From Spirosoma pollinicola (lineage in GTDB: Bacteria; Bacteroidota; Bacteroidia; Cytophagales; Spirosomataceae), in the NCBI RefSeq assembly GCF_002831565.1, contig NZ_CP025096.1, forward strand, positions 4,884,501-4,948,500: DNA of 64,000 bases, in the 5' to 3' direction. A program made the translations under genes and the position numbers. Below the pieces are notes generated by a model. The model did not search any database. It worked only from the letters and a program-made list of their open reading frames with translations, and had not been told where the DNA came from. Shown here piece by piece: positions 1 through 8,554 of this stretch (positions are counted from its first letter, which is position 1; each line of letters starts with the position of its first letter).

Positions 1-1
1 T

Positions 2-229
2 CTGGTGGTGGATTGTCTGATTGAGCCTGTCGATGGTCAGGTTATTGTGGCGTTTGTGAATGAGGGATACGTTGTCAGGCGTATGAAGCGGGTAGGGGAG
101 ATGTTGCTGCTGAAAGCAGACAATCCAAGCTACGAGCCAATCTATATGCACCCGGGTGACCCAGGGGAGGACTCCTTTGTGTTTGGAACCGTTGTCTGGG
201 TATTTTTTAAACCATCGATCTTGCCCTAA
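2..229 (+). CDS. umuD: UmuD/LexA-like S24 peptidase, C-terminal part
   Basis: The gene enters from the left edge, so only its last 75 or so codons are seen. The visible part is the end of the S24 self-cleaving peptidase fold of UmuD/LexA: a DGQVIVAF strand, then a strand and a NPSYEPI segment typical of this family. UmuD is the SOS-regulated accessory subunit of DNA polymerase V. It ends 11 nt before umuC, as in a normal umuDC operon. Odd point: in a gap-free alignment with LexA, the catalytic lysine (the K of TVKR in LexA) falls on an arginine, codon AGG at 77-79. If that alignment is right the protein could not cleave itself in the usual way. The catalytic serine lies outside the window. 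Confidence 0.85.
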   Translation: MVVDCLIEPVDGQVIVAFVNEGYVVRRMKRVGEMLLLKADNPSYEPIYMHPGDPGEDSFVFGTVVWVFFKPSILP

Positions 230-240
230 CCTTTTCGAGT

Positions 241-1509
241 ATGTACGCTCATTTTGACGCCTTGTCGTTTTACGCCAGTTGTCACATTTCGTTTCAGCAC
301 CCGCTCCGCAAACAGCCCGTTATTGTTTTATCCAACAACGACGGTAACGTAGTGGCGCAAAATGGGATTGCCAAACAGTTAGGGATTACCCGTGGAACTC
401 CTTTTTTCAAAATTAAGGAGTTGGTTGGTCAGCAGGGTATTCACGTCTTCTCAAGCACGTACCCGTTATACGGAGATATGTCGAGACGAATTTTTGCCAT
501 CGTTGGCCGGTTCATCGAACGCGTGGAGGTGTATTCGATTGATGAGGGCTTCTTCGATCTGGCGGGTTATGAGGCTATCTATCCCGATTTACGGGAACTG
601 GCGCAGACGATCCAGTCCACGACGTACCGTAGTAGCCGCATACCCATAAATATCGGCATTGCGCCCACCAAAACACTCTGCAAGGTAGCCACATGGTTTG
701 CCAAAAAATGTCCCGAACATAAAGGTATATGCGTACTGGATACCCCGGCCAAGATCAGTCAGGCATTGGATGAGTTTGGAATAGGAGACTTATGGGGCAT
801 TGGGGATCGCTACGAACGATTGCTTTTAGCGAACGGTATCCAGACGGCAGCTCAGCTGCGTAATTTACCGGATGACTGGATCAGGCAGTTTCTGACGGTT
901 ACCGGGCTTCGACTGGTGTATGAACTGCGGGGCCAGCCTTGTAAAGCGCTGGAGATCGAACCCGCCAGAAAGAAATCTATTTGCACGGCTCCCAGCTTCG
1001 GCATGCCGGTGAGCGGCCTGGAGCCGCTTCGTGAGGCGGTTACTACGTATCTCTCCAGAGCGGCCGTTAAACTGCGAAACCAGGCATCAGCAGCCGGATA
1101 CATTACCGTGTTTCTACACACGAATTATTTCCGTACCAATGACCGGCAGTACTCCAACAGTCGCACGGTAAAGTTACCTCATCACAGCTGCAGCGATGCT
1201 GAACTGATCCGATACGGGCTGGCCGCTTTGGAGTCCATTTACCGGGAGGGGTACAATTTTCAGAAAGTGGGTATTATGCTGACGGATCTGGTGGATTGGG
1301 ACCATCGGCAGTTTAGTGTCTTTGACGTTGAACCCGATGAGCGCTGGAAACGGGTTTATTCAGCCGTTGACCGCATCAATCATCGGTACGGACGTGGGCG
1401 GGTCAGACTGGCCAGCCAGGGCTTTACGGAATCGGCCTGGCTTATGAAGCAAAATTTTCGTTCACCCTGCTACACTACCCGGTGGAAGGATATTCTCGTG
1501 GTAAAATAA
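241..1509 (+). CDS. umuC: Y-family DNA polymerase V catalytic subunit UmuC
   Basis: Error-prone translesion polymerase of 422 residues, the usual length for UmuC. The first metal-binding aspartate is D6 (in FDALSFYASC). The NNDGNVVAQN fingers motif, the SSTYPLYGDMS motif and the second catalytic motif YSIDEGFFDL all follow in order. The little-finger region and a UmuC-type C-terminal tail fill residues 240-422. The first residues MYAHFDA differ from the common MFALVDCNNFYASC, but the acidic residue and FYASC are kept. It follows umuD directly and is probably cotranscribed with it under SOS control. Plasmid-borne umuDC operons are common and raise mutation rates after DNA damage. Confidence 0.95.
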   Translation: MYAHFDALSFYASCHISFQHPLRKQPVIVLSNNDGNVVAQNGIAKQLGITRGTPFFKIKELVGQQGIHVFSSTYPLYGDMSRRIFAIVGRFIERVEVYSIDEGFFDLAGYEAIYPDLRELAQTIQSTTYRSSRIPINIGIAPTKTLCKVATWFAKKCPEHKGICVLDTPAKISQALDEFGIGDLWGIGDRYERLLLANGIQTAAQLRNLPDDWIRQFLTVTGLRLVYELRGQPCKALEIEPARKKSICTAPSFGMPVSGLEPLREAVTTYLSRAAVKLRNQASAAGYITVFLHTNYFRTNDRQYSNSRTVKLPHHSCSDAELIRYGLAALESIYREGYNFQKVGIMLTDLVDWDHRQFSVFDVEPDERWKRVYSAVDRINHRYGRGRVRLASQGFTESAWLMKQNFRSPCYTTRWKDILVVK

Positions 1510-1554
1510 GGCAGGAGGACTACTATTTGGCTATTGCTTAATGATCGTATTCTC

Positions 1555-1570
1555 CTTTTCAATTGAAAAG
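1555..1570. terminator. 16-bp perfect palindrome between convergent genes
   Basis: CTTTTCAATTGAAAAG is a perfect palindrome lying between the 3' ends of umuC (+) and the following minus-strand gene. Its position suggests a bidirectional terminator, but the centre AATT leaves almost no loop and there is no clear T-run, so it could also be a protein-binding site. Confidence 0.3.
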
Positions 1571-1592
1571 AAGATGCTTTGCTGAATTATAT

Positions 1593-2072
1593 TTATTGAC
1601 GCTGTAAATCTTTAAAAGCACTCCAGATATAGAACAACTTAGGAATTGGTTCGTGTAAACGTAGTTCATACCCGCCCATTCCATCATCAAGCAAAAATGG
1701 TTCAATGGTAAACGTATACTTAATGGTTTTGTACATAATTCCTTCCTCCAATAAGATCTTACCCAGTTCAATTGTGTATCCCTTTGCCGCCTGTATCACC
1801 GAAAACGCGTCAGCTATCGAACTTCCGGCTGGGACCAGGTAAAGTGTGTCAATTTTTTGTCGCTCTTTAGCGCTGACCCCAACTCTCATCCGCACGCTAA
1901 GCAGATTGACATCTAACTTTAATTGCTCGACGGATTTCCTGGGTAACACCAGTTTGCCGGTTCGTGAAATATAACCGGCGATACAAACTGGCCTGCTTCC
2001 AGGTAAATTACTTTGGGCTAATCTAATATCATCTGGCGTGTGAACAGTGGGGGCGTAATTAGTAGGTATCAT
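1593..2072 (-). CDS. hypothetical protein, 159 aa
   Basis: Not recognised. The ORF starts with ATG at 2072 and has coding-like composition throughout. No signal peptide, membrane segment or catalytic motif is visible. The middle (residues about 40-110) alternates hydrophobic and charged residues in a beta-rich way. It stands alone between umuC and an OmpA-like gene, and no functional link can be drawn from context. Confidence 0.6.
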   Translation of the reverse strand: MIPTNYAPTVHTPDDIRLAQSNLPGSRPVCIAGYISRTGKLVLPRKSVEQLKLDVNLLSVRMRVGVSAKERQKIDTLYLVPAGSSIADAFSVIQAAKGYTIELGKILLEEGIMYKTIKYTFTIEPFLLDDGMGGYELRLHEPIPKLFYIWSAFKDLQRQ

Positions 2073-2256
2073 GAGACGCTGAACTATGACCTTAGGCCAA
2101 TGGAAGCCTGAAATAAAATCATTCTGTCTGCATATAATTATGGAAAGAGAATTATTTTTTTTTCGGCCTGCTCTTATCTAATCCAAATTCTGTTGGAAGA
2201 GCGTTAAGTAACTTTCCCCATTAAACATCTGGTATCAATTAATATAACCGGCCAGC

Positions 2257-3537
2257 TTACTTGTTCACCACCACAAATTCGACCCGCCGATTCTCTGGAC
2301 ATCCGGTAGGTGGTGGGCAGTTACGTTGTAATGGCCGTTTATCCCCATACCCTTTTAATTCGATTCGGCGATGGTCAATGCCCTGGCTGGCCATATACTG
2401 TTGAATGGCAGCTACCCGTTCTTCCGATAATTCCTGGTTAAGTTTGGCATCGCCGATTACATCTGTGTGGCCTTCGAGTCGAATGCGCAAGGTGGCTTGC
2501 TGTCTCATCTGGTCAATCAATTTATCCAGCTCCGGAAATGATTCGGGTAACAGATCAGTGGAGGAAGCTTTAAAATAAACATTATTAAGTCGCACTACCT
2601 GCCCCTGACGGTAAGGGGGTTTGGGTGTTGGCTGATAGATCGGTTGGGTTGGGGACAAGATTGATCGACGAGCGAACCGTTTTACAGCTATCAGTAGCCT
2701 GGCGTTAAGATAAACACCCCCGAGCCGGTAATCGATAGTGTTAATAACCGGGGGTTGATTCGCTTGAAAAAAGGTATGCTTCTCCTGAAATGTAACTTGC
2801 AGGGGTAAACTCAATGAGGCAGAAACCTCAATTGATTTGGTTACTGTAAGGCCAATTTCAGGGTCGATAAATAGCGAGCGAGCCGAATAGTTTTGTAATT
2901 CAACTTGATCTCCCTGCCCAGTTTGTGTAAAATTCAGCGGATAAGCTGTAGCAAAGGCCTGCCTAGGTTCAATGAAGCGTAGGTTGAACGATTGGTGCCC
3001 GTTCAATCGAAAGAAAAGGCTGGCCGATGACTGTTTAAATACAGGTATGGACACCGGTAAGTAGTACCCTAAGGCTGCGTTTAGCTGCCAATAGTTTAGG
3101 TACACGTTCCATCCGTTGATGGTATAGCCATTAAACGAAAAAGTTGATTTAAACAGAGAACCATAGAATTGACTTCCCCAGTCGGCTCCTACTACAAACG
3201 CCCAGCCATATCCTGTTCGACCCGTATGTCTCAGGCCGATATTCAAACCATACCGAAATGGTTTAATCGATGGTATATTAACAGATTGGCCCTGTGAATT
3301 AATTACTTGTTGAGGCAGGGTATTGGGATTCTGAGTAATTTGAAGCAGGCCTTGTGGGTTCGCATATTGGAGCGGGAATGCCAACGCATTGTAGCTAACT
3401 GTTGGCGAAAGAATGATCTCCGTCTGAGATTGATCAGCCTGTGCGTTAGCTGCCAATGACTGCCATCCAAGGATACAGATTAACAGGAGACGGCTAGGCT
3501 GGTAGAGCCGAATGAGAGGGTGAATTACAACAAGCAT
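2257..3537 (-). CDS. OmpA-family outer membrane protein
   Basis: Cell-envelope protein of 426 residues. Residues 1-33 form a signal peptide (hydrophobic LLLICILGW, cleavage near ANAQA). Residues about 40-300 are rich in alternating hydrophobic/aromatic strands, as in a beta-barrel or barrel-like domain. The last 110 residues are an OmpA C-terminal peptidoglycan-binding domain: it has the VYFKASSTDL start, LEGHTD, LSEERVAAIQQYM and the closing GYGDKRPL and NRRVEF motifs. The expected role is anchoring the outer membrane to peptidoglycan. It is monocistronic, with its ATG at 3537. Confidence 0.9.
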   Translation of the reverse strand: MLVVIHPLIRLYQPSRLLLICILGWQSLAANAQADQSQTEIILSPTVSYNALAFPLQYANPQGLLQITQNPNTLPQQVINSQGQSVNIPSIKPFRYGLNIGLRHTGRTGYGWAFVVGADWGSQFYGSLFKSTFSFNGYTINGWNVYLNYWQLNAALGYYLPVSIPVFKQSSASLFFRLNGHQSFNLRFIEPRQAFATAYPLNFTQTGQGDQVELQNYSARSLFIDPEIGLTVTKSIEVSASLSLPLQVTFQEKHTFFQANQPPVINTIDYRLGGVYLNARLLIAVKRFARRSILSPTQPIYQPTPKPPYRQGQVVRLNNVYFKASSTDLLPESFPELDKLIDQMRQQATLRIRLEGHTDVIGDAKLNQELSEERVAAIQQYMASQGIDHRRIELKGYGDKRPLQRNCPPPTGCPENRRVEFVVVNK

Positions 3538-3666
3538 AAAGTTAGCTTCTATAAAAAGCTTTGAAGTAACATCTTTTCGTCTGGCTCTTTTATTGGTTAA
3601 TTAATTATTTTTTTTCCGGTCACTATAGTGTAATATTGTAATTAGTAATACTTTATCAGATTGGCT

Positions 3667-3864
3667 ATGACAGTAGAGCAAATTCAACAGGCTATTGCCG
3701 CTTTATCAGCGGAGGAGTATAAACAGTTGTCCACCTGGTTAACGAAACATGACTTCAGTCGGTGGGATGATCAGATTGTAGCCGATCTTGAGGGGGGGCG
3801 GCTTGATGGGCTGATTGATGAAGCTAAACAGGAATATCAGGCGGGCTTGACATCTCTTCTATAA
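3667..3864 (+). CDS. small antitoxin-like protein without a visible toxin
   Basis: A 65-residue protein from ATG 3667 (a TTG two codons earlier is in frame but less likely). The C-terminal half, WDDQIVADLEGGRLDGLIDEA, is the pattern seen in many small addiction-module antitoxins that sit directly before RelE-type toxins. The N-terminal half is helical. No toxin ORF follows: 3865-4126 contains no plausible coding sequence on the plus strand. It may therefore be an orphan antitoxin or a relic of a plasmid-stability module. Confidence 0.6.
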   Translation: MTVEQIQQAIAALSAEEYKQLSTWLTKHDFSRWDDQIVADLEGGRLDGLIDEAKQEYQAGLTSLL

Positions 3865-4126
3865 ATTAGTTTACTGATAGAACCGACCACTGTCCACAGC
3901 CCCAATTTCACATCATCTGCTATCACAGTCGAGCAGGTGAACAGTGAACGCAAATAGAAGAAAAGTTCTGTAGAATTTACCGCTTTGTCTATCAAAGGGG
4001 CGGAGCTACCTGAAGAATAATTGGCCACACCGACTCAGCATTCGACAAGCAATCCCTGTGTTAGGAGACCACCACCTGCGGATTTCACATATCAGCTCGC
4101 CTGACAAGACCCCCTGTCAGCAATGA

Positions 4127-5374
4127 TTATTTCGTTAAATTATCATATACTTTGTTCATAATGTCATTGACTGACGCAACTTCTGATATTTTTAATAATA
4201 CTTCTTTCCATTTTTTAGGTTTATATGTTCCGAAAACTTTTTCTGAGTTGTCATAATAGGAATGATTATTTGGAACATAGTAGTAAGTAAATGAATTTAT
4301 AGTTTCATTTATAAAGCCTGAATAAACTCTTTCTGTTGTAAAATGAAATAGTTGAGAAACCGAGCTAATTGAACTTTTAATGTTTACCCTTTCCAAGAAA
4401 TTATCATAAGTGATTGTAATTAGATAAACTTCATCATTACCAACCTCCGTATCATTGATTTTATCATTTGCTATATATATAGTTAATTTTTCCTGAGTTT
4501 TGATAAAATTTTGAAGTAATCCTTTTGTTTCAAGATTATCATGTTTTGCTTTGTAATACCTTGCCTCTTCAAAAAAATTATTGTCAATACTTAAAGTATA
4601 TACTAAGTCCCCTTGCCTGTTTGTATAACCGATATCTTCAATTATTTCTTCTATTTTCAATGGATCAGTTTCTTGTAATGACTCTTTTAGTTTCTCTATA
4701 GTATCTTCTAAGGCATAAATTGTTTTTTTGATATTCTCTTTGATTTCATTTTGCCATTTTTTAAAATCGGCTCGGTCATTAGCTACATTTATAATATAAG
4801 GCGTGTCTATCTCTGTATTTATTTCAGGAAGAATGTATGAAATAAACAGACGGTTTTTATTAAATGAGCTTAGATTTAATGTATTTTCAATCTTATCAAG
4901 AGCGGTCTTTTTATGAGATACGATAAACTTTTTTTCTTCAATAATTTTTTTACCTGTCAGTCTGTATGAGTTGTAATGAGTTTTGCTTTCTTCTTTAATT
5001 AATTCGAAATTACTTAAAATGTCTTTTGAAGACAAAATGAAGATTTTCTTACTATCCTCATATCCACTTATTGCTAAAACGAAAAACTCTTTTCGCTCGC
5101 TACCGTCATCATCTAATATGTATTCTTTAGGAATGTATTGTGTTGTGTCTTCGTCTTGAAAAAATTTAACTTGAATTACACCAAATTTTGGTGGATTCTT
5201 GTCAAGTATATTTTGGGATGATAACCGTCTTTGAATAATTAAGTCAGCACCGTGTATATCAACGGAACGTTCCAATATCCAAAAACGATCAATTAAGAAC
5301 TCTCTAGCTGTAGCTTCTCCAATTGTTCCATTTTCCATTCTTTTAATCCAGGAGGGCTTATTTATTTCAGTCAT
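4127..5374 (-). CDS. DUF4365-like PD-(D/E)XK nuclease-domain protein
   Basis: A 415-residue protein whose N-terminal 100 residues look like a DUF4365-type restriction-endonuclease fold: GTIGEATARE (E20), DIHGADLIIQ (D44) and GVIQVKF (Q68-x-K70). The Q-x-K form in place of E-x-K is usual in that family. The remaining 300 residues are Lys/Glu/Asn-rich, with a charged helical stretch at about 205-245, and are not recognised. The gene is clearly more AT-rich than its neighbours and uses many ATA and AAA codons, suggesting recent transfer. DUF4365 proteins are often found in defence contexts, including near Argonaute genes, and a pAgo operon lies 3 kb away. The family call rests on the motif pattern only. 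Confidence 0.6.
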   Translation of the reverse strand: MTEINKPSWIKRMENGTIGEATAREFLIDRFWILERSVDIHGADLIIQRRLSSQNILDKNPPKFGVIQVKFFQDEDTTQYIPKEYILDDDGSERKEFFVLAISGYEDSKKIFILSSKDILSNFELIKEESKTHYNSYRLTGKKIIEEKKFIVSHKKTALDKIENTLNLSSFNKNRLFISYILPEINTEIDTPYIINVANDRADFKKWQNEIKENIKKTIYALEDTIEKLKESLQETDPLKIEEIIEDIGYTNRQGDLVYTLSIDNNFFEEARYYKAKHDNLETKGLLQNFIKTQEKLTIYIANDKINDTEVGNDEVYLITITYDNFLERVNIKSSISSVSQLFHFTTERVYSGFINETINSFTYYYVPNNHSYYDNSEKVFGTYKPKKWKEVLLKISEVASVNDIMNKVYDNLTK

Positions 5375-5645
5375 TTAGTTTCCTTTAGTCAATGTTATCT
5401 AATAATTGTCTCCAAAACGCTAATTGATTACTGCAATATAAAATACGCACGTCGCATTTCGTATTGTGGGTTGATGTAACGTTTTCAATCGTTGGCTCTT
5501 CTGGTCACCCAATGCAACCAAGTAGTGATCAATGGAGTGTTTGAAGAGATGGATAATACACTAGTACTAGGCAGAACGCTACTGACATACGGTTGTCAGT
5601 AAACCTACTTTATTTTGTGTGATTCAAAACAAACGCACAAGCGCC

Positions 5646-6050
5646 ATGATTTTTGCCTCCGTTCGCATTATTACTGCCAATATTAAACCCCTCGTCCGGT
5701 TCTACGAGCAGATTACTGGCCTACCTGTGATTCAGTATACCGATGATTTCGCCGAATTACAGACCCCTTCGGCTACTTTAGCCATCGGCAGCACACGCAC
5801 CTTGCAACTGTTCGGAGGTGATCATATCGCCAAGGCCGCCAGTAACCACTCCGCCATTATCGAATTCAGGGTAGAGGATGTTGATAGTGATTATCGAAAA
5901 TTAGTCGACATTTTAGGCGAGTTGATCATTCAGAAGCCGACTACCATGCCGTGGGGTAATCGTTCATTGCTGTTCAAAGATCCAGATGGCAATCTGGTGA
6001 ACTTTTTTACGCCAGTTACCCCGGAAGCCTTTAAGAAGTTTGACAAATAG
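5646..6050 (+). CDS. VOC-family (glyoxalase/bleomycin resistance-like) protein
   Basis: A 134-residue single-domain member of the vicinal oxygen chelate superfamily. It shows the paired beta-alpha-beta-beta-beta pattern: SVRIITANIKPLVRFYEQITGLPV at the start, then IIEFRVEDVDSDYRKL and the closing LLFKDPDGNLVNFFTP. The superfamily includes glyoxalase I, dioxygenases and antibiotic-binding proteins; the substrate cannot be told here. The ATG at 5646 is chosen over a GTG at 5619 because the domain begins at once after it. Confidence 0.85.
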   Translation: MIFASVRIITANIKPLVRFYEQITGLPVIQYTDDFAELQTPSATLAIGSTRTLQLFGGDHIAKAASNHSAIIEFRVEDVDSDYRKLVDILGELIIQKPTTMPWGNRSLLFKDPDGNLVNFFTPVTPEAFKKFDK

Positions 6051-6452
6051 TGTCCCAACTCCTGTCGAACCCATTATATGAATGCTCAGTTATGGACAGC
6101 CAAATCAGCTTCGTCTCAGATAGGAGCGAATTAAGAGATTATTATACACACATATGCTATGTGCATTTTCTAACCGTATTATCTCTTTTAAGGAAATGTT
6201 TCCTAGCTTTTCTGTCCAGTAAAAGATAGCAAGTCCAGACATGGCTTTTTACACTGTCTAAGGCAGGTAATTAACAATTTTACACGGCGTCGCAGTAGTC
6301 TCTCCATTTCGGTTAACTTACCCATACTTATAGTTAGCTCATCGAATCGCTAATCATCGTCAAAAAAATCCTTCGATGGTTAACTTAAGTAACTCACTAG
6401 TTTAATAGTCTGTATCCGGTAAATTGCGTCGCTAACAAGTCGTTTTCTGATT
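6051..6452. other. intergenic region with dispersed repeat and direct repeats
   Basis: 400 bp with no gene, upstream of the Septu-like pair. It holds the dispersed repeat at 6124-6237 and two exact direct copies of GGTTAACTTA at 6311-6320 and 6378-6387. The latter contain a GTTAAC palindrome and could be operator sites for the ATPase-HNH operon. Confidence 0.4.
6124..6237 (+). repeat. dispersed intergenic repeat, copy A
   Basis: This stretch is matched at 61290-61363. Shared blocks are GAGCG(A/T)ATTAAGAGAT, ATTATACACA...ATATG, CATT(T/C)TCT(A/G)ACCGT and AAGATAGCAAGTCCA. Copy A holds about 40 more bases than copy B, mostly between the ACCGT block and the AAGATAGC block. Its function is unknown; both copies lie just after the 3' end of a gene. 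Confidence 0.6.
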
Positions 6453-7718
6453 ATGTTTCTTAAAAAGATATCCCTACAGGACGTGCGGGGCATTGAGCAA
6501 TTAACGCTTCTGTTTACCCAAGAAGACACTTCCATCCCTCGTTCACGAACACTAATACTGGGAGAAAACGGTATGGGCAAAAGTACGTTACTCCGAGCGA
6601 TTGCTCTAGTGACTTCGGGCAGTGACGCACTGAGCACGTTACTAGCTAATCCGGATGAATGGATCAGCCACTCCCGATCTGAATGCATTATTCAAGCAAC
6701 GCTGGTTACCCAAAAGCAGCAGGAACGGTCCATTTCATTACGCATCAAACGGCATGATACCCTAAGAGATATAATTATTACTAACCAAGCTGCACTCAAC
6801 GAGATTGATGCCGCGCTAAATCACGCGAATCGGAATTATTTTGTGGTGGGTTACGGGGCCTCCCGGCGCCTGAATCAGCGAACTGATTTTTCGTCAACGG
6901 AACGGGTTTATCGAAATGACCGGGCGCAAAACGTGGCCAGTTTGTTTGAGGCTGATACCTCCCTGTATCCCATAGCCGCCTGGGCCATGGAACTCGACTA
7001 CCAACAGCCAGACCGACTGACTTTACTGAAGGATACACTAAATGACTTACTGCCCTCGATACGATTTGATTCGATTGATAAAAAAAACAAACAACTGCTT
7101 TTTAAGGTAGGTCGGCAAAAAATACCGCTTCATCAACTCAGTGATGGCTACCAAAACGTGGTTGCCTGGGTAGGCGATATGCTCTATCGGATGATGAATA
7201 CATTTACTGATTTTAGCTCCCCCCTCGAAACAAGAGGTGTCCTGCTGATCGATGAGATTGACTTACATTTACACCCCAAATGGCAACGATTGATTCTAGA
7301 TTATCTGTCCGTTAAATTTCCTCGTCTTCAACTGATTGCTACAACCCATTCTCCCTTAACCGTTCAACAGGCCAGCGCGGGGGAGCTTTTTTTCTTACAT
7401 CGATCGGAGAACGGCCGTATTGCTTTAGATGCCTTTCAGGGTTCTCCTAAGCAAATGCTGATTCATCAATTGTTACTTTCTCCCTTGTTTGGACTAGCCA
7501 CCGATGAGTCGGTAGCTACCCAACAGGCCAAAGAAGAATATCGTTCGCTCAAGCATCGTAAATCGCGCTCGGCATCTGAGCAACAACGCTTTGAGCAGTT
7601 AACCGATCAACTGGCACAGCTGCCCCCCGTCCAACGATCAAATTTCGCCATGGACAACCAGCAGGTTGCCCTGCTCAATGAGGTTCGGCGTGAATTACTT
7701 AAACGGGACGCTCAATGA
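6453..7718 (+). CDS. SMC/RecF-like ATPase, Septu PtuA-type
   Basis: An ABC-type ATPase of 421 residues of the OLD/RecF/AAA_21 kind. Walker A is GENGMGKST (residues 37-45), the ABC-signature-like LSDGYQNV is at 229-236, Walker B with catalytic Glu is LLIDEID (264-270), followed by LHLHPKW, and the switch ATTHSP is at 296-301. No long coiled coil separates the halves. It overlaps the HNH gene by 4 nt (ATGA). An ATPase of this type coupled to an HNH protein is the layout of Septu (PtuA/PtuB) anti-phage systems. In that system the ATPase scaffolds and controls the nuclease. Septu membership is inferred from architecture, not from a search. Confidence 0.85.
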   Translation: MFLKKISLQDVRGIEQLTLLFTQEDTSIPRSRTLILGENGMGKSTLLRAIALVTSGSDALSTLLANPDEWISHSRSECIIQATLVTQKQQERSISLRIKRHDTLRDIIITNQAALNEIDAALNHANRNYFVVGYGASRRLNQRTDFSSTERVYRNDRAQNVASLFEADTSLYPIAAWAMELDYQQPDRLTLLKDTLNDLLPSIRFDSIDKKNKQLLFKVGRQKIPLHQLSDGYQNVVAWVGDMLYRMMNTFTDFSSPLETRGVLLIDEIDLHLHPKWQRLILDYLSVKFPRLQLIATTHSPLTVQQASAGELFFLHRSENGRIALDAFQGSPKQMLIHQLLLSPLFGLATDESVATQQAKEEYRSLKHRKSRSASEQQRFEQLTDQLAQLPPVQRSNFAMDNQQVALLNEVRRELLKRDAQ

Positions 7719-8554
7719 TTGCTCTTCAACATACGTATTCGGAGGAGGCCATCCACAAAAATTTTCGGGGCGCCAAGCGCGTCGCGTTTAACTTAGAGCT
7801 GCTCAACCAGCAGCGCCAGCGGCTGCTGCACCAGCGAGATGGGTTTCATTTTATCAGCAGCCGTTGGAAAGAAGCCAAAGTGCAGCTCTACTTCGAAACT
7901 AAAGATAAATGCGCCTATTGCGAAGCTTCGACTAAAGTGGTAGCCCACGGGGATGTTGAGCATTACCGCCCCAAAAGTATATACTGGTGGCTGGCTTACT
8001 GCTACGATAATTACCTGGTGTCCTGCGCGGTTTGTAATGAGGTGCACAAAAAAGATGAATTTCCCACCGGAGTAGCGGCTTTACCACAACCTGCCCTGTT
8101 ACCAACGGCTACTGATGCGGAGTTAAAGGCGTTAGCGCCCTGGGTGACCCCTGATCCCTTGCATGAAAAAAAAGGCAAATCCCGGACTCAGTTCTTCGGG
8201 GATTTAGACCAGGAACAGCCCATGTTGCTTAATCCTTACCTGTGCGATCCAGAAACGTATTTCGCCTACGAAGTCGATGAGTTTTTGCAGGAAGTTTCGA
8301 TTATTCCGTTGACAAGCCAGGTGGCACCCTCTGTCAATGAAACCGTTCGGGTGTATGGGTTAAACCGGGTGGAGTTGCTGAGCCTGCGGCACTTTTTTTT
8401 CTCTATATACGATACCTTTCGCCGGACACTGACCGACGAAGGCATCAAGCTCAGTACTCGGCAAGAGAATGAAGCCGCTATTGAGCTCATGAAACAGCCT
8501 AAAGCGCCCTTTGCGGGTATGGTACGCTATTTTGACCGCGTGCTCAGGCTCTGA
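7715..8554 (+). CDS. HNH endonuclease, Septu PtuB-type
   Basis: A 279-residue HNH nuclease. The core spans residues 62-115: KDKCAYCE (C66, C69), VEHYRPK (H83), then NYLVSCAVCNEVHKKDEF (C104, C107, N108, H111). The two CxxC pairs bind structural zinc, while H83, N108 and H111 give the HNH catalytic set. The start ATG overlaps the ATPase stop, so translation is coupled. Its 3' end overlaps the end of the convergent metallopeptidase gene by 11 bp. The likely role is cleavage of nucleic acid when the partner ATPase is triggered by phage. Confidence 0.85.
   Translation: MIALQHTYSEEAIHKNFRGAKRVAFNLELLNQQRQRLLHQRDGFHFISSRWKEAKVQLYFETKDKCAYCEASTKVVAHGDVEHYRPKSIYWWLAYCYDNYLVSCAVCNEVHKKDEFPTGVAALPQPALLPTATDAELKALAPWVTPDPLHEKKGKSRTQFFGDLDQEQPMLLNPYLCDPETYFAYEVDEFLQEVSIIPLTSQVAPSVNETVRVYGLNRVELLSLRHFFFSIYDTFRRTLTDEGIKLSTRQENEAAIELMKQPKAPFAGMVRYFDRVLRL

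Noticed and set aside
3837..4028. 63-codon minus-strand ORF as toxin partner of the antitoxin-like gene
   Set aside because: Wrong strand, and nothing in it resembles RelE or ParE.
6453..8554. Retron-type Septu (ATPase and HNH with a reverse transcriptase)
   Set aside because: No reverse transcriptase motif (YADD-type) is found near the pair.
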